Of a stretch of 43,850 bases of DNA, positions 1-7,825 are shown in pieces. Every line of letters starts with the position of its first letter. Positions within the stretch are counted from its first letter, which is position 1. The notes under the pieces were generated by a model. It did not search any database. It was not told the DNA's origin and saw only the letters and a program-made list of their open reading frames with translations. Both the position numbers and the translations under genes were made by a program. The stretch covers positions 1 to 43,850 of IMG/VR virus record IMGVR_UViG_3300043427_000965; one strand, given 5' to 3'. The DNA is from a virus.

Positions 1-150
1 ATTACTCAGAAAGATGAAGGACTCTATCAAATGAAAGAGGGTCCTAATCACACTTACAAGTTCGACTACGACGGATATGAAAAAGTCGCTAAGCGAATGG
101 AGAATGGCTTTAGACTCTTTGGTAAGTACTACCAAGGGCTCTGGGATTGA
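1..150 (+). CDS. 3' end of an unrecognised protein (partial)
   Basis: An open frame runs from the first base to a TGA at 148-150, giving the last 49 residues of a protein whose start lies outside the window. It is rich in Lys, Tyr and Gly (ending GKYYQGLWD). No family was recognised. It is followed directly by a strong promoter, so the next gene begins a new transcription unit. Confidence 0.55.
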   Translation: MTQKDEGLYQMKEGPNHTYKFDYDGYEKVAKRMENGFRLFGKYYQGLWD

Positions 151-179
151 TTTACAATAATTCTTAATTGTGGTATAAT
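151..179 (+). promoter_or_regulatory. sigma70-type promoter for the metallophosphoesterase operon
   Basis: TTTACA (151-156), a 17-bp spacer and TATAAT (174-179), with an extended -10 TGG. The spacer contains ATTCT at its positions 4-8. The predicted +1 (7 nt after the -10) is base 186, the A of the ATG, and no Shine-Dalgarno sequence is present. The transcript should therefore be leaderless. Confidence 0.8.
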
Positions 180-185
180 ACTATT

Positions 186-959
186 ATGAAAATCGCACTA
201 GCATCCGACCTTCACCTTGAATTTGGCGAGATCTCACTAGAAAATAGTGAAGATGCCGAAGTACTGATCTTGTCAGGCGACATCTGTGTCGCTAGTAAGT
301 TCCGTGACAAAGATCGCAGATTCTTTCGCGAGTGTTCCGAGCGCTTTCCCAAGGTGATCTACATCATGGGTAACCATGAGCACTACAATGGTAGCTTTGT
401 TTTATCCGAGAATCTTCTACGAGAAGAACTAGAAGACTTTGAAAACATTCACTTGCTAGAAAAGCAGTCTGTCGATATTGGCGACTATACTTTTGTAGGT
501 GCTACTATTTGGACCGACATGAACAAGAATGATCCAAATACTCTTTGGCACGTCAATCGTGTGATGAACGATTTTCGTATCATCAGTCATCCTAATACTA
601 TGTACGAACGATTCTCACCAGAACTTGCGTATGAAGAACATCTCAACGCAATGGACTATATTAAGAGTGTAGTCGACGCTAAGCCGGACGGTAAGTTTGT
701 AGTCGTGGGTCATCACGCTCCGTCGAAGCTGTCAGTGAAGCCTCGTTATCAAAATGATCCACTCACTAATGGTGCATACTCGTCTGATCTGTCTGAGTTT
801 ATTCTCGATCGTCCGCAGATTAAGATGTGGACCCACGGGCATACTCATGATACCTTTGACTACATGATTGGAACTACTCGTGTACTGTGCAATCCTCGTG
901 GTTACATCTACTATGAAGATCGCGCCGATGATTTTAAACTGGAGTTTTACGAAGTATGA
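186..959 (+). CDS. Calcineurin-like metallophosphoesterase
   Basis: A 257-residue phosphoesterase of the calcineurin-like superfamily. The metal-binding motifs are in order: D8-x-H10 (SDLHLEF), G-D32 (LSGDIC), GN63-H64 (MGNHEH), then GHH and the distal GHTHD. Such enzymes hydrolyse phosphomonoesters or diesters using two metal ions; the phage substrate cannot be told from sequence. An upstream in-frame ATG at 168 is rejected because it overlaps the -10 element; the ATG at 186 sits at the predicted transcription start. It is the first gene of an overlapping run (ATGA junctions) reaching gene 1881. Confidence 0.85.
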   Translation: MKIALASDLHLEFGEISLENSEDAEVLILSGDICVASKFRDKDRRFFRECSERFPKVIYIMGNHEHYNGSFVLSENLLREELEDFENIHLLEKQSVDIGDYTFVGATIWTDMNKNDPNTLWHVNRVMNDFRIISHPNTMYERFSPELAYEEHLNAMDYIKSVVDAKPDGKFVVVGHHAPSKLSVKPRYQNDPLTNGAYSSDLSEFILDRPQIKMWTHGHTHDTFDYMIGTTRVLCNPRGYIYYEDRADDFKLEFYEV

Positions 960-1369
960 TCGACTGCATGATTATTGGAGACAGCATTGCTGTAGGTGTG
1001 TCTATGATGCGTAAAGAGTGTGTTTCTTACTCTAAAGGCGGATGGAACAGCTGGCAGTGGAATAAAGACTACCTGTCTAAAGCTACTGATAAATCTTATG
1101 AAACCATTATCATTAGTCTTGGTGCCAATGATCATGCAGGAGTAAAGACAGAACAAGAACTTCGAAAGATGCGAGCTTCTATTAAAGGTAAGAGAGTATT
1201 TTGGATTAGTCCTGGGGCAGATAGAAAACCAATCCCTCAGGCCGCAATTGAAAAACTCGCAATTGAATATGGTGATATAATACTAAATAGGCCACTCAAT
1301 CATATGAGCGCCGACAAGATTCACCCCACTATGAATGGCTATAAAGAACTAGCGGAGTTGACAAAATGA
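956..1369 (+). CDS. SGNH/GDSL-type hydrolase
   Basis: A 137-residue protein with the SGNH blocks: block I IIGDS (nucleophile S10), a Gly-rich block II (KGGW near 28), block III LGAND (N58) and block V DKIHP (D120, H123). All catalytic positions are present although the protein is shorter than most family members (about 180-200 residues). The family includes esterases, lipases and deacetylases acting on sugars or lipids. It overlaps the phosphoesterase stop by ATGA and the next gene by ATGA, so translation is probably coupled. The true substrate is unknown. Confidence 0.75.
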   Translation: MIDCMIIGDSIAVGVSMMRKECVSYSKGGWNSWQWNKDYLSKATDKSYETIIISLGANDHAGVKTEQELRKMRASIKGKRVFWISPGADRKPIPQAAIEKLAIEYGDIILNRPLNHMSADKIHPTMNGYKELAELTK

Positions 1370-1884
1370 TTGTTACACTTGAAAAAGATGAAAATGGCGA
1401 GCTTATTCTTCCTCTCAGTGATGAGCTTATGGCCGAACTTGGATGGAAGATTGGTGACACGATCGAATGGATCGACAACAAAGATGGTACTTGGTCAATG
1501 AGGAAAAAAGAAGTGGAAAAAGAACTCGTACTGGTTGAAACTATTTCTATGTTTCGTATGCGGTATGTCGTTGAAGTGCCTAAAGGCAAAAAAGAATGGG
1601 CACTCGATACTGTGACGATGCAGGAAGCTGAAGAGATGTCGCAGTATCACGTTGGTGAAGACATCACTTCTCATCGCGTAATCAGTGAAGAAGAATTTTT
1701 GCGAATTCACGACGAAGACAACGACTACCTCAAAGGGTGGACCAACGAGCAAAAACAACGTTGCATCCATCGATGGGTAGACGACGAAGCCGAAGCGAAT
1801 AAATTCGCAGAAGCAGCTTCAGAAGAAACACTAAAAGATATTGAACACTCAGAACATTGGTATGACAGGAATCGCAATCGATGA
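1366..1884 (+). CDS. Conserved phage protein with AbrB-like N-terminus
   Basis: A 172-residue protein. Residues 1-48 resemble a SpoVT-AbrB swapped-hairpin domain: Leu-Pro-Leu-Ser, then LGWKIGDTIEW, and a short Arg/Lys end. The rest is acidic and rich in Glu, Asp, Trp and His, with HxGEDITSHRVISEEEF and a C-terminal EHWYDRNRNR. Similar AbrB-like proteins with this C-terminal part occur in T4-like environmental phages. DNA binding is possible but the acidic C-terminus could equally point to a protein partner. It overlaps both neighbours by ATGA. Confidence 0.6.
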   Translation: MIVTLEKDENGELILPLSDELMAELGWKIGDTIEWIDNKDGTWSMRKKEVEKELVLVETISMFRMRYVVEVPKGKKEWALDTVTMQEAEEMSQYHVGEDITSHRVISEEEFLRIHDEDNDYLKGWTNEQKQRCIHRWVDDEAEANKFAEAASEETLKDIEHSEHWYDRNRNR

Positions 1885-2378
1885 AGATCTACTTGGATAT
1901 GGATGGTGTACTTGCCGACTTCGCAGGTCGCTACTTTGAACTATATGGAGTACGACCTGGCGAAACACGAGCTCAAAAAGAACACTTTTGGAAAAACTGG
2001 AGAAATTTTGTCGAAGGTAAGAACTTCGAGACATTGGAATTAAACGAAGGTGCTGTTGAACTGCTGGCTTATGTAGCATCCCTCGACGTGCCTGTTGAGA
2101 TCTTGAGTTCTTCAGGTGGTGGAGATCTACATGACGTCGTAGTACCACAGAAACTCAAGTGGCTTGAGTCAAAGGGTATTCCATACAAGGCCAACATCGT
2201 TCCTGGCGGCGCTAAGAAAGCCGCGTTTGCTACTCCTTGGAATATTCTAGTTGACGATACAGAGAGAGTCGTGAATACCTATAGAGCTGCAGGTGGCCCA
2301 GCGATTCTTCATAAAGACGCTAACGATACCATCAAGCAACTCTCTAAATTCCACTTGGAATGGAGAGGCGGGCAATAA
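1881..2378 (+). CDS. HAD-superfamily 5'-nucleotidase-like hydrolase
   Basis: A 165-residue HAD hydrolase. Motif I is YLDMDGVLADF (D6 nucleophile, D8), motif II is the ILSSSGG strand, Lys lies in the KGIPYK/GAKK region, and the acidic motif IV is NILVDDTER. The size and the DMDGVLADF signature resemble 5'(3')-deoxyribonucleotidases (NT5C type), which T4-like phages use to tune nucleotide pools. The start overlaps the preceding stop (ATGA). The exact substrate is inferred, not seen. Confidence 0.75.
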   Translation: MKIYLDMDGVLADFAGRYFELYGVRPGETRAQKEHFWKNWRNFVEGKNFETLELNEGAVELLAYVASLDVPVEILSSSGGGDLHDVVVPQKLKWLESKGIPYKANIVPGGAKKAAFATPWNILVDDTERVVNTYRAAGGPAILHKDANDTIKQLSKFHLEWRGGQ

Positions 2379-2381
2379 ATT

Positions 2382-3011
2382 ATGAATATATTCTATCTGC
2401 ATAATGATCCTAAGACTTGTGCACAGATGCACAACGATAAACACTGTGTAAAGATGATACTCGAATATGCTCAACTTCTTTCTACTGCTCATCGTATTCT
2501 TGACGGTGTTCCTACTGTTTCCGTGGGTCCTTCCGGTCGTCGCAGCACTAGGTATCATCTATCTGACGATCGTAATGACACTCTTTATTCTGCTACCCAT
2601 ACTAATCATCCTTCTGCTGTTTGGGTAAGACAGACTAATACCAATTACCAGTGGCTCTTCAATCTCTTTGAAGAACTAATGATTGAATACACACATCGCT
2701 ATTCAAAAGTACACAAGTGTTTTGAATTACAAGAAGCTGTGAGTCACGCCCCCAATAATATTCCTATTGGCGATTTCACAGAACCCACTCCAGCTATGCC
2801 GGATGAGTACAAGGTGAAAGGTGATTCTATTGCGTCGTATCGTAACTATTACCTAGGTTCTAAGTATAAAATGTCACGTTGGACTAACCAAGTAATGCCT
2901 TGGTGGTTTGCAGATGGTATATATACTCTATATAGCGATACGTGCTATATAGAAGACAAACCGAAGTTAAATCGTATAATTTCAATGCCATTTAATCATG
3001 CCAACTTATAA
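2382..3011 (+). CDS. Conserved T4-like phage protein, unknown function
   Basis: A 209-residue protein beginning MNIFYLHNDPKTCAQMHNDKH, followed by KMILEYAQLLSTAHRILDG. This N-terminus is familiar from many cyanophage and other T4-like genomes, where it is a conserved hypothetical protein. It is rich in His, Tyr and Trp and ends in a WTNQVMPWWFADG segment. No catalytic signature could be assigned. It starts three bases after the HAD gene and overlaps the next gene by 14 bp. Confidence 0.6.
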   Translation: MNIFYLHNDPKTCAQMHNDKHCVKMILEYAQLLSTAHRILDGVPTVSVGPSGRRSTRYHLSDDRNDTLYSATHTNHPSAVWVRQTNTNYQWLFNLFEELMIEYTHRYSKVHKCFELQEAVSHAPNNIPIGDFTEPTPAMPDEYKVKGDSIASYRNYYLGSKYKMSRWTNQVMPWWFADGIYTLYSDTCYIEDKPKLNRIISMPFNHANL

Positions 3012-3243
3012 ATTTCGTGACAAAGATACCGGAGTTGAATTTGAGCAGTTCATGTCTATCTCCGGTAGAGAACAATACCTAAAAGAGAATCCCAATCTCG
3101 AACAGATGGTCAACGGCGCTCCAATGCTGGTTGATCCTGTTCGAGTTGGCGTACGTAGGAGCGACGCAGGCTTCAAAGAGGTACTACACAAGATTCACGA
3201 GAAGACACCAGGTAGCGACCTTAAGAAGATGAACGCAATTTGA
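2998..3243 (+). CDS. FmdB-like small protein lacking zinc cysteines
   Basis: An 81-residue protein starting MPTYKFRDKDTGVEFEQFMS, like the FmdB zinc-ribbon family (MPxYxYxC...). The usual CxxC pairs are absent: there is no Cys in the protein at all. A Lys/Arg-rich C-terminus follows (GFKEVLHKIHEKTPG). FmdB-like versions of this type are common in T4-like phages and have no defined role. The start overlaps the previous gene by 14 bp. Confidence 0.6.
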   Translation: MPTYKFRDKDTGVEFEQFMSISGREQYLKENPNLEQMVNGAPMLVDPVRVGVRRSDAGFKEVLHKIHEKTPGSDLKKMNAI

Positions 3244-3265
3244 TTAACTAACCGGAGAGCTCGCA

Positions 3266-4036
3266 TTGGCTAGTGGTAGAAAAGCAGCATTAAAGAGCGT
3301 AAATGATGAGACACTTGATAAATTACCAAGAGTTGCAGTGAACAACTCGTTAAAGATAAGGATCGACGATCTAAAAACATTCGAACCACTTACTGAGAAT
3401 CAGAAATTATTTTTTGAAGCTTATAAACGACAAGACTACTTTGTAGCTCTACATGGAGTGGCTGGAACTGGTAAAACATTCTGTGCACTATATAAAGCAC
3501 TAGAAGAAGTACTAGATAAGTCAAATCCCTTCAAGAAAATTATCATAGTTAGATCAGCAGTACAGTCTCGTGAAATCGGGCATCTACCTGGTGATGTGTC
3601 CGAAAAGATGGAGATCTACCAACAACCATATCGTCAGATATGCGAAACCCTCTTCGATAGAAAAGATGCTTGGGATCGCCTAGAAGAACAGGGTTATATT
3701 TCTTTCATATCAACTTCGTTCATTCGTGGAATGTCGTTCGACGACGCGATCATTATCGTAGACGAGATGCAGAACATGACTTTCGAGGAAATAGACACCG
3801 TCATGACTCGTGTTGGTTATCGCTCAAAGATTATTTGGTGTGGTGACTACCGTCAGACAGACCTAAACAAGAAGAAGAACGACGTTAGTGGTATCCTTAA
3901 GTTCTTTGATATCGCGTATCACATGCATGCTTTCACAAAGATTGAATTCACAGTCGACGACATCGTGAGGAGTTCACTGGTTAAGGACTACATCTTAGCT
4001 AAACTAAAGTATGAAGACAATGTTCCAGCATATTAA
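3266..4036 (+). CDS. phoH: PhoH-like P-loop ATPase
   Basis: A 256-residue PhoH-family ATPase. Walker A is GVAGTGKT, followed by the hallmark RSAVQSREIGHLPGD segment. Walker B is IIIVDEMQNM, and a sensor-like GDYRQTD follows. PhoH is a widespread gene of marine phages, and helicase or RNA-related ATPase activity is proposed for the family. The start is taken as TTG at 3266, because GGAGA at 3254-3258 is well spaced and no nearby ATG extends the frame. It overlaps the downstream nuclease by 26 bp. Confidence 0.9.
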   Translation: MASGRKAALKSVNDETLDKLPRVAVNNSLKIRIDDLKTFEPLTENQKLFFEAYKRQDYFVALHGVAGTGKTFCALYKALEEVLDKSNPFKKIIIVRSAVQSREIGHLPGDVSEKMEIYQQPYRQICETLFDRKDAWDRLEEQGYISFISTSFIRGMSFDDAIIIVDEMQNMTFEEIDTVMTRVGYRSKIIWCGDYRQTDLNKKKNDVSGILKFFDIAYHMHAFTKIEFTVDDIVRSSLVKDYILAKLKYEDNVPAY

Positions 4037-4670
4037 CTATGATATTCCAAAACTTGTACGAGTCGATTCGCCTGAAGGTAGAAAATATCAAACACCTTCA
4101 GGTAAGTCGTATCCGTCAGTCACAAGCATTGTCGGACTACTCGGAAAAGAAGCAATTAGAGAATGGCGTTCACGAGTCGGAGAAGAGGAAGCAAATAGAG
4201 TCTCAGCGCGAGCAGCAAGAAGAGGAACTGATGTACACTCGCTCTGCGAAAATTATCTACTCAACAAAGAAGTCAAACCTGGATTATTTGACATAGAGGC
4301 ATTCAATAGCATCAAGCCACTATTGAATCGTATCAATAATATCCACTGTCTAGAGACTCAACTCTTCTCAGACTATCTTCAGGTGGCTGGTACTGTTGAT
4401 TGTATTGCCGAGTTTGATGGACGAGTATCCGTTATAGACTTTAAGACTTCTAGAAGAATAAAGTCACGCGAAGATATTCACGGATACTTCATGCAGACTT
4501 CTGCTTACGCAGTTATGTTTGAAGAACTTACTAAGATTCCAGTAGATCGTCTAGTAATCATTATGTCAGTCGACGACGAAGCACCTTTGCTATTCATCGA
4601 GAAGCGCGACGATTGGATTGGACAATTCATCGAGCTTAGAAAAGACTATTCTAAGTTGCACAATAAGTAA
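4011..4670 (+). CDS. PD-(D/E)XK exonuclease (RecB/MGME1-like)
   Basis: A 219-residue nuclease. The motifs are a helix RGTDVHSLCENYL, an acidic TVDCIAEFDG and the core VIDFKTS (D-x-K), followed by a conserved QTSAYAVMFEEL helix. This is the order seen in RecB-type and MGME1-like single-strand exonucleases, which are common in T4-like marine phages. A second in-frame ATG at 4020 (MFQHINYD) may be the true start, since relatives begin similarly. It overlaps PhoH by up to 26 bp and ends just before the late promoter of the adhesin. Confidence 0.8.
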   Translation: MKTMFQHINYDIPKLVRVDSPEGRKYQTPSGKSYPSVTSIVGLLGKEAIREWRSRVGEEEANRVSARAARRGTDVHSLCENYLLNKEVKPGLFDIEAFNSIKPLLNRINNIHCLETQLFSDYLQVAGTVDCIAEFDGRVSVIDFKTSRRIKSREDIHGYFMQTSAYAVMFEELTKIPVDRLVIIMSVDDEAPLLFIEKRDDWIGQFIELRKDYSKLHNK

Positions 4671-4684
4671 TAATAATCTTTCTT

Positions 4685-4692
4685 TATAAATA
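4685..4692 (+). promoter_or_regulatory. T4-type late promoter (TATAAATA)
   Basis: An exact match to the T4 late -10 consensus recognised by gp55-RNA polymerase. It lies 22 bp before the adhesin ATG, with AAGGAGG as ribosome binding site between. All genes from 4714 to 13748 follow without a visible terminator, so they may be expressed late from here. Confidence 0.75.
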
Positions 4693-4713
4693 TAATAAAA
4701 GGAGGATTTAGAT

Positions 4714-5835
4714 ATGGCAATGGTTTCTAGTGCTTCTGGTGGGCAAATTAGTCTTGCGGGTTCAGCTACTGGACCTGGCTCTACAAATCGTTCGATGAGC
4801 TGGGAATTTAAGGGTACGACAACTTCACAGACCAGTTTAAGTGAGTACTATCGTGGAGGCACATATGTAGCAAATCATCCGTGGAATGCTCCAGTTGCAA
4901 CTACTGGCGCTATAACTATAGGATCTTTCTATGGTGCAAGTAAGAGATATGTAGTTTCAGTATCCATTACTTCTAATACTTCTAATTATAATTTCCAAAC
5001 TAGTTCTGTATCTGGATATACTGCTGGGTGGACTGATGCCACACTAGTAATTAATTCTGGAGTTACTGTTAGTGCTTCTGCTGCGGGTGGAACAGCTCTT
5101 ACAGTTACAGGATTTAATTCTGCTGACACTGTAGCTATTCAAAATAGCGGCATAATACAAGGTGGTGGTGGGACTGGAGGTGCTGCAACTGGATCTGCTG
5201 GAGGGCACGCTATAGATTTAACTCCCGCTTCGAATGCCAATGTGTATGTTAGCAATCTTTCGGGAGCAACTATTGCAGGCGGCGGTGGCGGTGGTGGTAG
5301 AGGTATGGCAGTATATGGGTATTATGTAGATAATTATTTTAATCCTGTTACTCCTGTCACTTACATGAGAGGTGGTGGCGGTGGAGGTGGTGCTGGAAAT
5401 CCAGTAGGAAGCGGAAGCGCGGCAGTTGGATCTGCACAGGGCACTTATTACAACTATCTAATAACTGCAACTGCTGGTGGTGCTGGTTCGTCTAGCGCTG
5501 GTGGTGGTGGTGGTAATGGAGATGGTGGCTATGTTAATGTGCTTAATAATTATTACTTGATGTATGCAGGTGCTGGTGGGCCAGGCGGCGGCCAGGGTGC
5601 TTCAGGTTCTGGTGGTAATCAGGGATATTTAAATGGTCCTCCTGGAGTAGTTTATATTCCTACAACTGGTAGTGCAACAGCCGCATATCCGGGATCTGGA
5701 GTATATGGTGTTATGCAATCTGGTAGCAACTATGGTAGTGGAGGCGCTGCAGGCTATGCAGTTAAAGGAACTAATAAACTAGCAGCAGGTTCTATTAGTA
5801 ACAGTGGGTCAGTGTACGGACCTCAAGGAACATAA
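4714..5835 (+). CDS. Glycine-rich tail-fibre adhesin
   Basis: A 373-residue virion protein. The N-terminal region has repeated SLSEYYRGGTYV and ITIGSFYGAS elements, typical of phage fibre tips. From about residue 150 on there are long glycine tracts (runs of up to 8 Gly) separated by variable Tyr/Asn-rich loops. This layout matches the polyglycine-II sandwich of receptor-binding adhesins such as gp38 of T2/S16-like phages, where the loops contact the receptor. It has a strong RBS and a late promoter directly upstream. Its role in host recognition is inferred from architecture. Confidence 0.75.
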   Translation: MAMVSSASGGQISLAGSATGPGSTNRSMSWEFKGTTTSQTSLSEYYRGGTYVANHPWNAPVATTGAITIGSFYGASKRYVVSVSITSNTSNYNFQTSSVSGYTAGWTDATLVINSGVTVSASAAGGTALTVTGFNSADTVAIQNSGIIQGGGGTGGAATGSAGGHAIDLTPASNANVYVSNLSGATIAGGGGGGGRGMAVYGYYVDNYFNPVTPVTYMRGGGGGGGAGNPVGSGSAAVGSAQGTYYNYLITATAGGAGSSSAGGGGGNGDGGYVNVLNNYYLMYAGAGGPGGGQGASGSGGNQGYLNGPPGVVYIPTTGSATAAYPGSGVYGVMQSGSNYGSGGAAGYAVKGTNKLAAGSISNSGSVYGPQGT

Positions 5836-5836
5836 T

Positions 5837-6433
5837 ATGAGTGAAAATATTGAGAATGAATCTAAATTATTACCACAGAATTGGTTTTGGAATAGCAATA
5901 TTCGTAAATTTGTTCCAGACAATATTTTAGATTGTCTGGAAGAAGAAATACAAAACAAGATACAAAATAATCATTTTATAAAAGGTGGTATCGGCCACAA
6001 ACATGATATTAGAGAAGATTTAGATATTAGAGATACAGATATTATTATGTTTGATTGCATGCATTGGTTTTGCGGAATACTATTTAATATAGGTTTGGCA
6101 TCTAATGCTCAAGCAGAATGGAATTTCGGAGTTCATTCTCCCGAAACTTTGCAAATAGCAATATATAGAGAGAATCAACATTATAAGTGGCATACAGATT
6201 CGGCGTTGTTAACTCGTGATCCTAATGTTCGTAAAATAACAGTCATCTGTATGTTGTCAAATAAAGAAGAGTATACTGGAGGAATTCTAGAATTAGAAGG
6301 AACTGGTGAGATGCAAATGAATAGAGGCGACATTATAGCATTTCCTTCTTTTATACCCCACAGAGTAACGCCAGTAACTAGTGGAATTAGAAAAACCGCA
6401 ACACTTTGGATACTAGGTAACAGGAGTTTTTAA
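5837..6433 (+). CDS. 2-oxoglutarate/Fe(II)-dependent oxygenase (PKHD/prolyl-hydroxylase type)
   Basis: A 198-residue dioxygenase. Metal ligands are H119-x-D121 (KWHTDS) and a distal H175 (FIPHRV), and the 2OG-binding Arg follows in GIRKTATLW. The core also has GGILELEG and GDIIAFPS, as in P4Hc/PKHD hydroxylases. The start is ATG 5837, one base after the adhesin stop; an upstream in-frame ATG lies inside the adhesin gene. Hydroxylation of a virion protein or host factor is possible. The tight link to the adhesin makes a fibre target attractive but unproven. Confidence 0.8.
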   Translation: MSENIENESKLLPQNWFWNSNIRKFVPDNILDCLEEEIQNKIQNNHFIKGGIGHKHDIREDLDIRDTDIIMFDCMHWFCGILFNIGLASNAQAEWNFGVHSPETLQIAIYRENQHYKWHTDSALLTRDPNVRKITVICMLSNKEEYTGGILELEGTGEMQMNRGDIIAFPSFIPHRVTPVTSGIRKTATLWILGNRSF

Positions 6434-6820
6434 ATGATAGACTACACTTTTGAACTTTTAGAAGTTATAGAAGAGCAAAATCAAATGATGGTTAAGTTTT
6501 CTTCTCCAGGCCGGGAAGATATAATTGTCGGAACGCCTCTTCCAACAGAAGGAATCGATTTAAAAGACTTTCTGTACCCTTATGCGCCAATTCCTATTTG
6601 GTTAGAGAAAGAGAGAAAAGTTTTTGTTCCACAAGTTGGACAGACTGGTCAATATTCTGTTGCAGAAGCAGAAGAAAAGATTAAACAAGCTCAAATTGCA
6701 GCTGCTGAAGAATTTGCTAATAGTGCTGAACAACAGTTAATGAAAGAACTTCAGATTCAGTCGACCAAAGATCTAGTTAAAGAAGTTCTGACAGAAGAAG
6801 GTTTGATCACACCTCAATAA
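6434..6820 (+). CDS. Hypothetical protein, possible fibre-associated chaperone
   Basis: A 128-residue acidic protein starting directly after the oxygenase stop. The N-terminal half is beta-rich (FELLEVIEEQNQMMVKF). The middle contains YAPIPIWLEKERKVFVPQ. The C-terminal half is an Ala/Glu/Gln helix, probably coiled (EAEEKIKQAQIAAAEEF). Position after an adhesin and a short helical C-terminus recall tail-fibre assembly chaperones, but no family signature was recognised. Confidence 0.5.
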   Translation: MIDYTFELLEVIEEQNQMMVKFSSPGREDIIVGTPLPTEGIDLKDFLYPYAPIPIWLEKERKVFVPQVGQTGQYSVAEAEEKIKQAQIAAAEEFANSAEQQLMKELQIQSTKDLVKEVLTEEGLITPQ

Positions 6821-6823
6821 GTT

Positions 6824-7825
6824 ATGTATTATTTTGATGATGGTAGTAAATTCTCTTCAAAAATAGAAGCTATTCAATACAGTCTGAAGTCGCAAAAAAA
6901 CTTCAGACTGTATTACTTTGATGAAGTATTTTCTTCTATTGATTGGTCAATAGAACCATCAAACACTCTGCAATATCACTACAAACAACAGGCACAACGT
7001 ATTCGTGATGAATATGATTACGTCGTACTATGCTATAGCGGAGGTGCCGATTCTACAAATATTCTAGAAACTTATGTTTATAATAACATTAAGCTTGACA
7101 AAATAGTTGTTGTTGGTGCATTGAGCGAAGATTCATCTAAAGGCGTTGATGAAAATCACAATGGTGAGTTATACCACAATGTATTTCCTTATCTTAAAGA
7201 TTTAGGATTAGAAGGTATTACACAAATATGTGATTATACTACTTTATTCGACAAACCAGAGAATTTCTCTATATATGAATATGGCGAAAATTGGGTTGAT
7301 GTAGTTGGAACACGATTAAGTCCACACAATTGGTTTTGGCGTGATTTACATAAACATGTAGTTCCTATCGAGTGGCGTAGTAAAAAAGTAGCAATCATTT
7401 TTGGTAAAGACAAACCTAAATTAAGTTATCACGACAATAAATTTGCATTTAGATTTAGTGATATTGTCGTGAATAACTATGGTAATATAGAGACTGTTGA
7501 CAATTGTGATAGAATTAATTTCTATTGGGACCCAAATTATCCGCTTATCATAATCAAACAATTACATATTTTAAAATCACATTTTAATGCATTTAAATTT
7601 GGTGATAGTGTCGATAACATGGTGTATAATTTAAAAAGGCCTTTAGTTTTCAAATCACCTAAAAGTCGATTAAACTATTTAAGTCTAAGAGATAACTTTC
7701 TCGTCAATAAGAAAAATTCTTCAATATATAAATTTTATTTTGATGGTTTACATTATATGAATAAAAAGATTGGCATGAATCACCAAACAATCTACTCAAA
7801 ATTTTACTATATAAATGATAACTAA
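6824..7825 (+). CDS. PP-loop ATP-pyrophosphatase-like protein 1
   Basis: A 333-residue protein with the pyrophosphate-binding loop CYSGGADSTN (SGGADS at 72-77). This marks the N-type ATP-pyrophosphatase fold of QueC, asparagine synthetase B, TilS and similar enzymes, which adenylate a substrate before amidation or sulfur/nitrogen transfer. It shares with proteins 9008 and 11824 an N-terminal WxIEPSxTL signature, (R)xxQxxRxxYDY just before the loop, and a later GKDKPKL motif. It is AT-rich. A perfect 14-bp inverted repeat lies in its first 100 bases. It overlaps the next gene by 11 bp. Substrate unknown. Confidence 0.75.
   Translation: MYYFDDGSKFSSKIEAIQYSLKSQKNFRLYYFDEVFSSIDWSIEPSNTLQYHYKQQAQRIRDEYDYVVLCYSGGADSTNILETYVYNNIKLDKIVVVGALSEDSSKGVDENHNGELYHNVFPYLKDLGLEGITQICDYTTLFDKPENFSIYEYGENWVDVVGTRLSPHNWFWRDLHKHVVPIEWRSKKVAIIFGKDKPKLSYHDNKFAFRFSDIVVNNYGNIETVDNCDRINFYWDPNYPLIIIKQLHILKSHFNAFKFGDSVDNMVYNLKRPLVFKSPKSRLNYLSLRDNFLVNKKNSSIYKFYFDGLHYMNKKIGMNHQTIYSKFYYINDN
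6876..6914 (+). repeat. Perfect 14-bp inverted repeat (hairpin) inside PP-loop gene 1
   Basis: AATACAGTCTGAAG at 6876-6889 is followed by an 11-base loop containing seven A, then its exact reverse complement CTTCAGACTGTATT at 6901-6914. It lies in codons 18-31 of the gene and is read through as coding sequence. No T-run follows on the plus strand, so it is not a standard terminator. Confidence 0.85.

Noticed and set aside
1849-2148. Minus-strand open frame of 99 codons
   Set aside because: Antisense to the HAD hydrolase gene, which has clear motifs and coupled overlap with its neighbour.
2952-2998. TATAAT (2975-2980) upstream of the FmdB-like gene
   Set aside because: No -35 element with a 17-bp spacer and no ATTCT or extended -10; it lies within the preceding coding gene. 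Probably chance.
4039-4296. Plus-strand open frame of 85 codons inside the nuclease gene
   Set aside because: Lies in another frame of the PD-(D/E)XK gene, which carries the conserved motifs. Low-complexity Gln/Glu-rich translation and no RBS.
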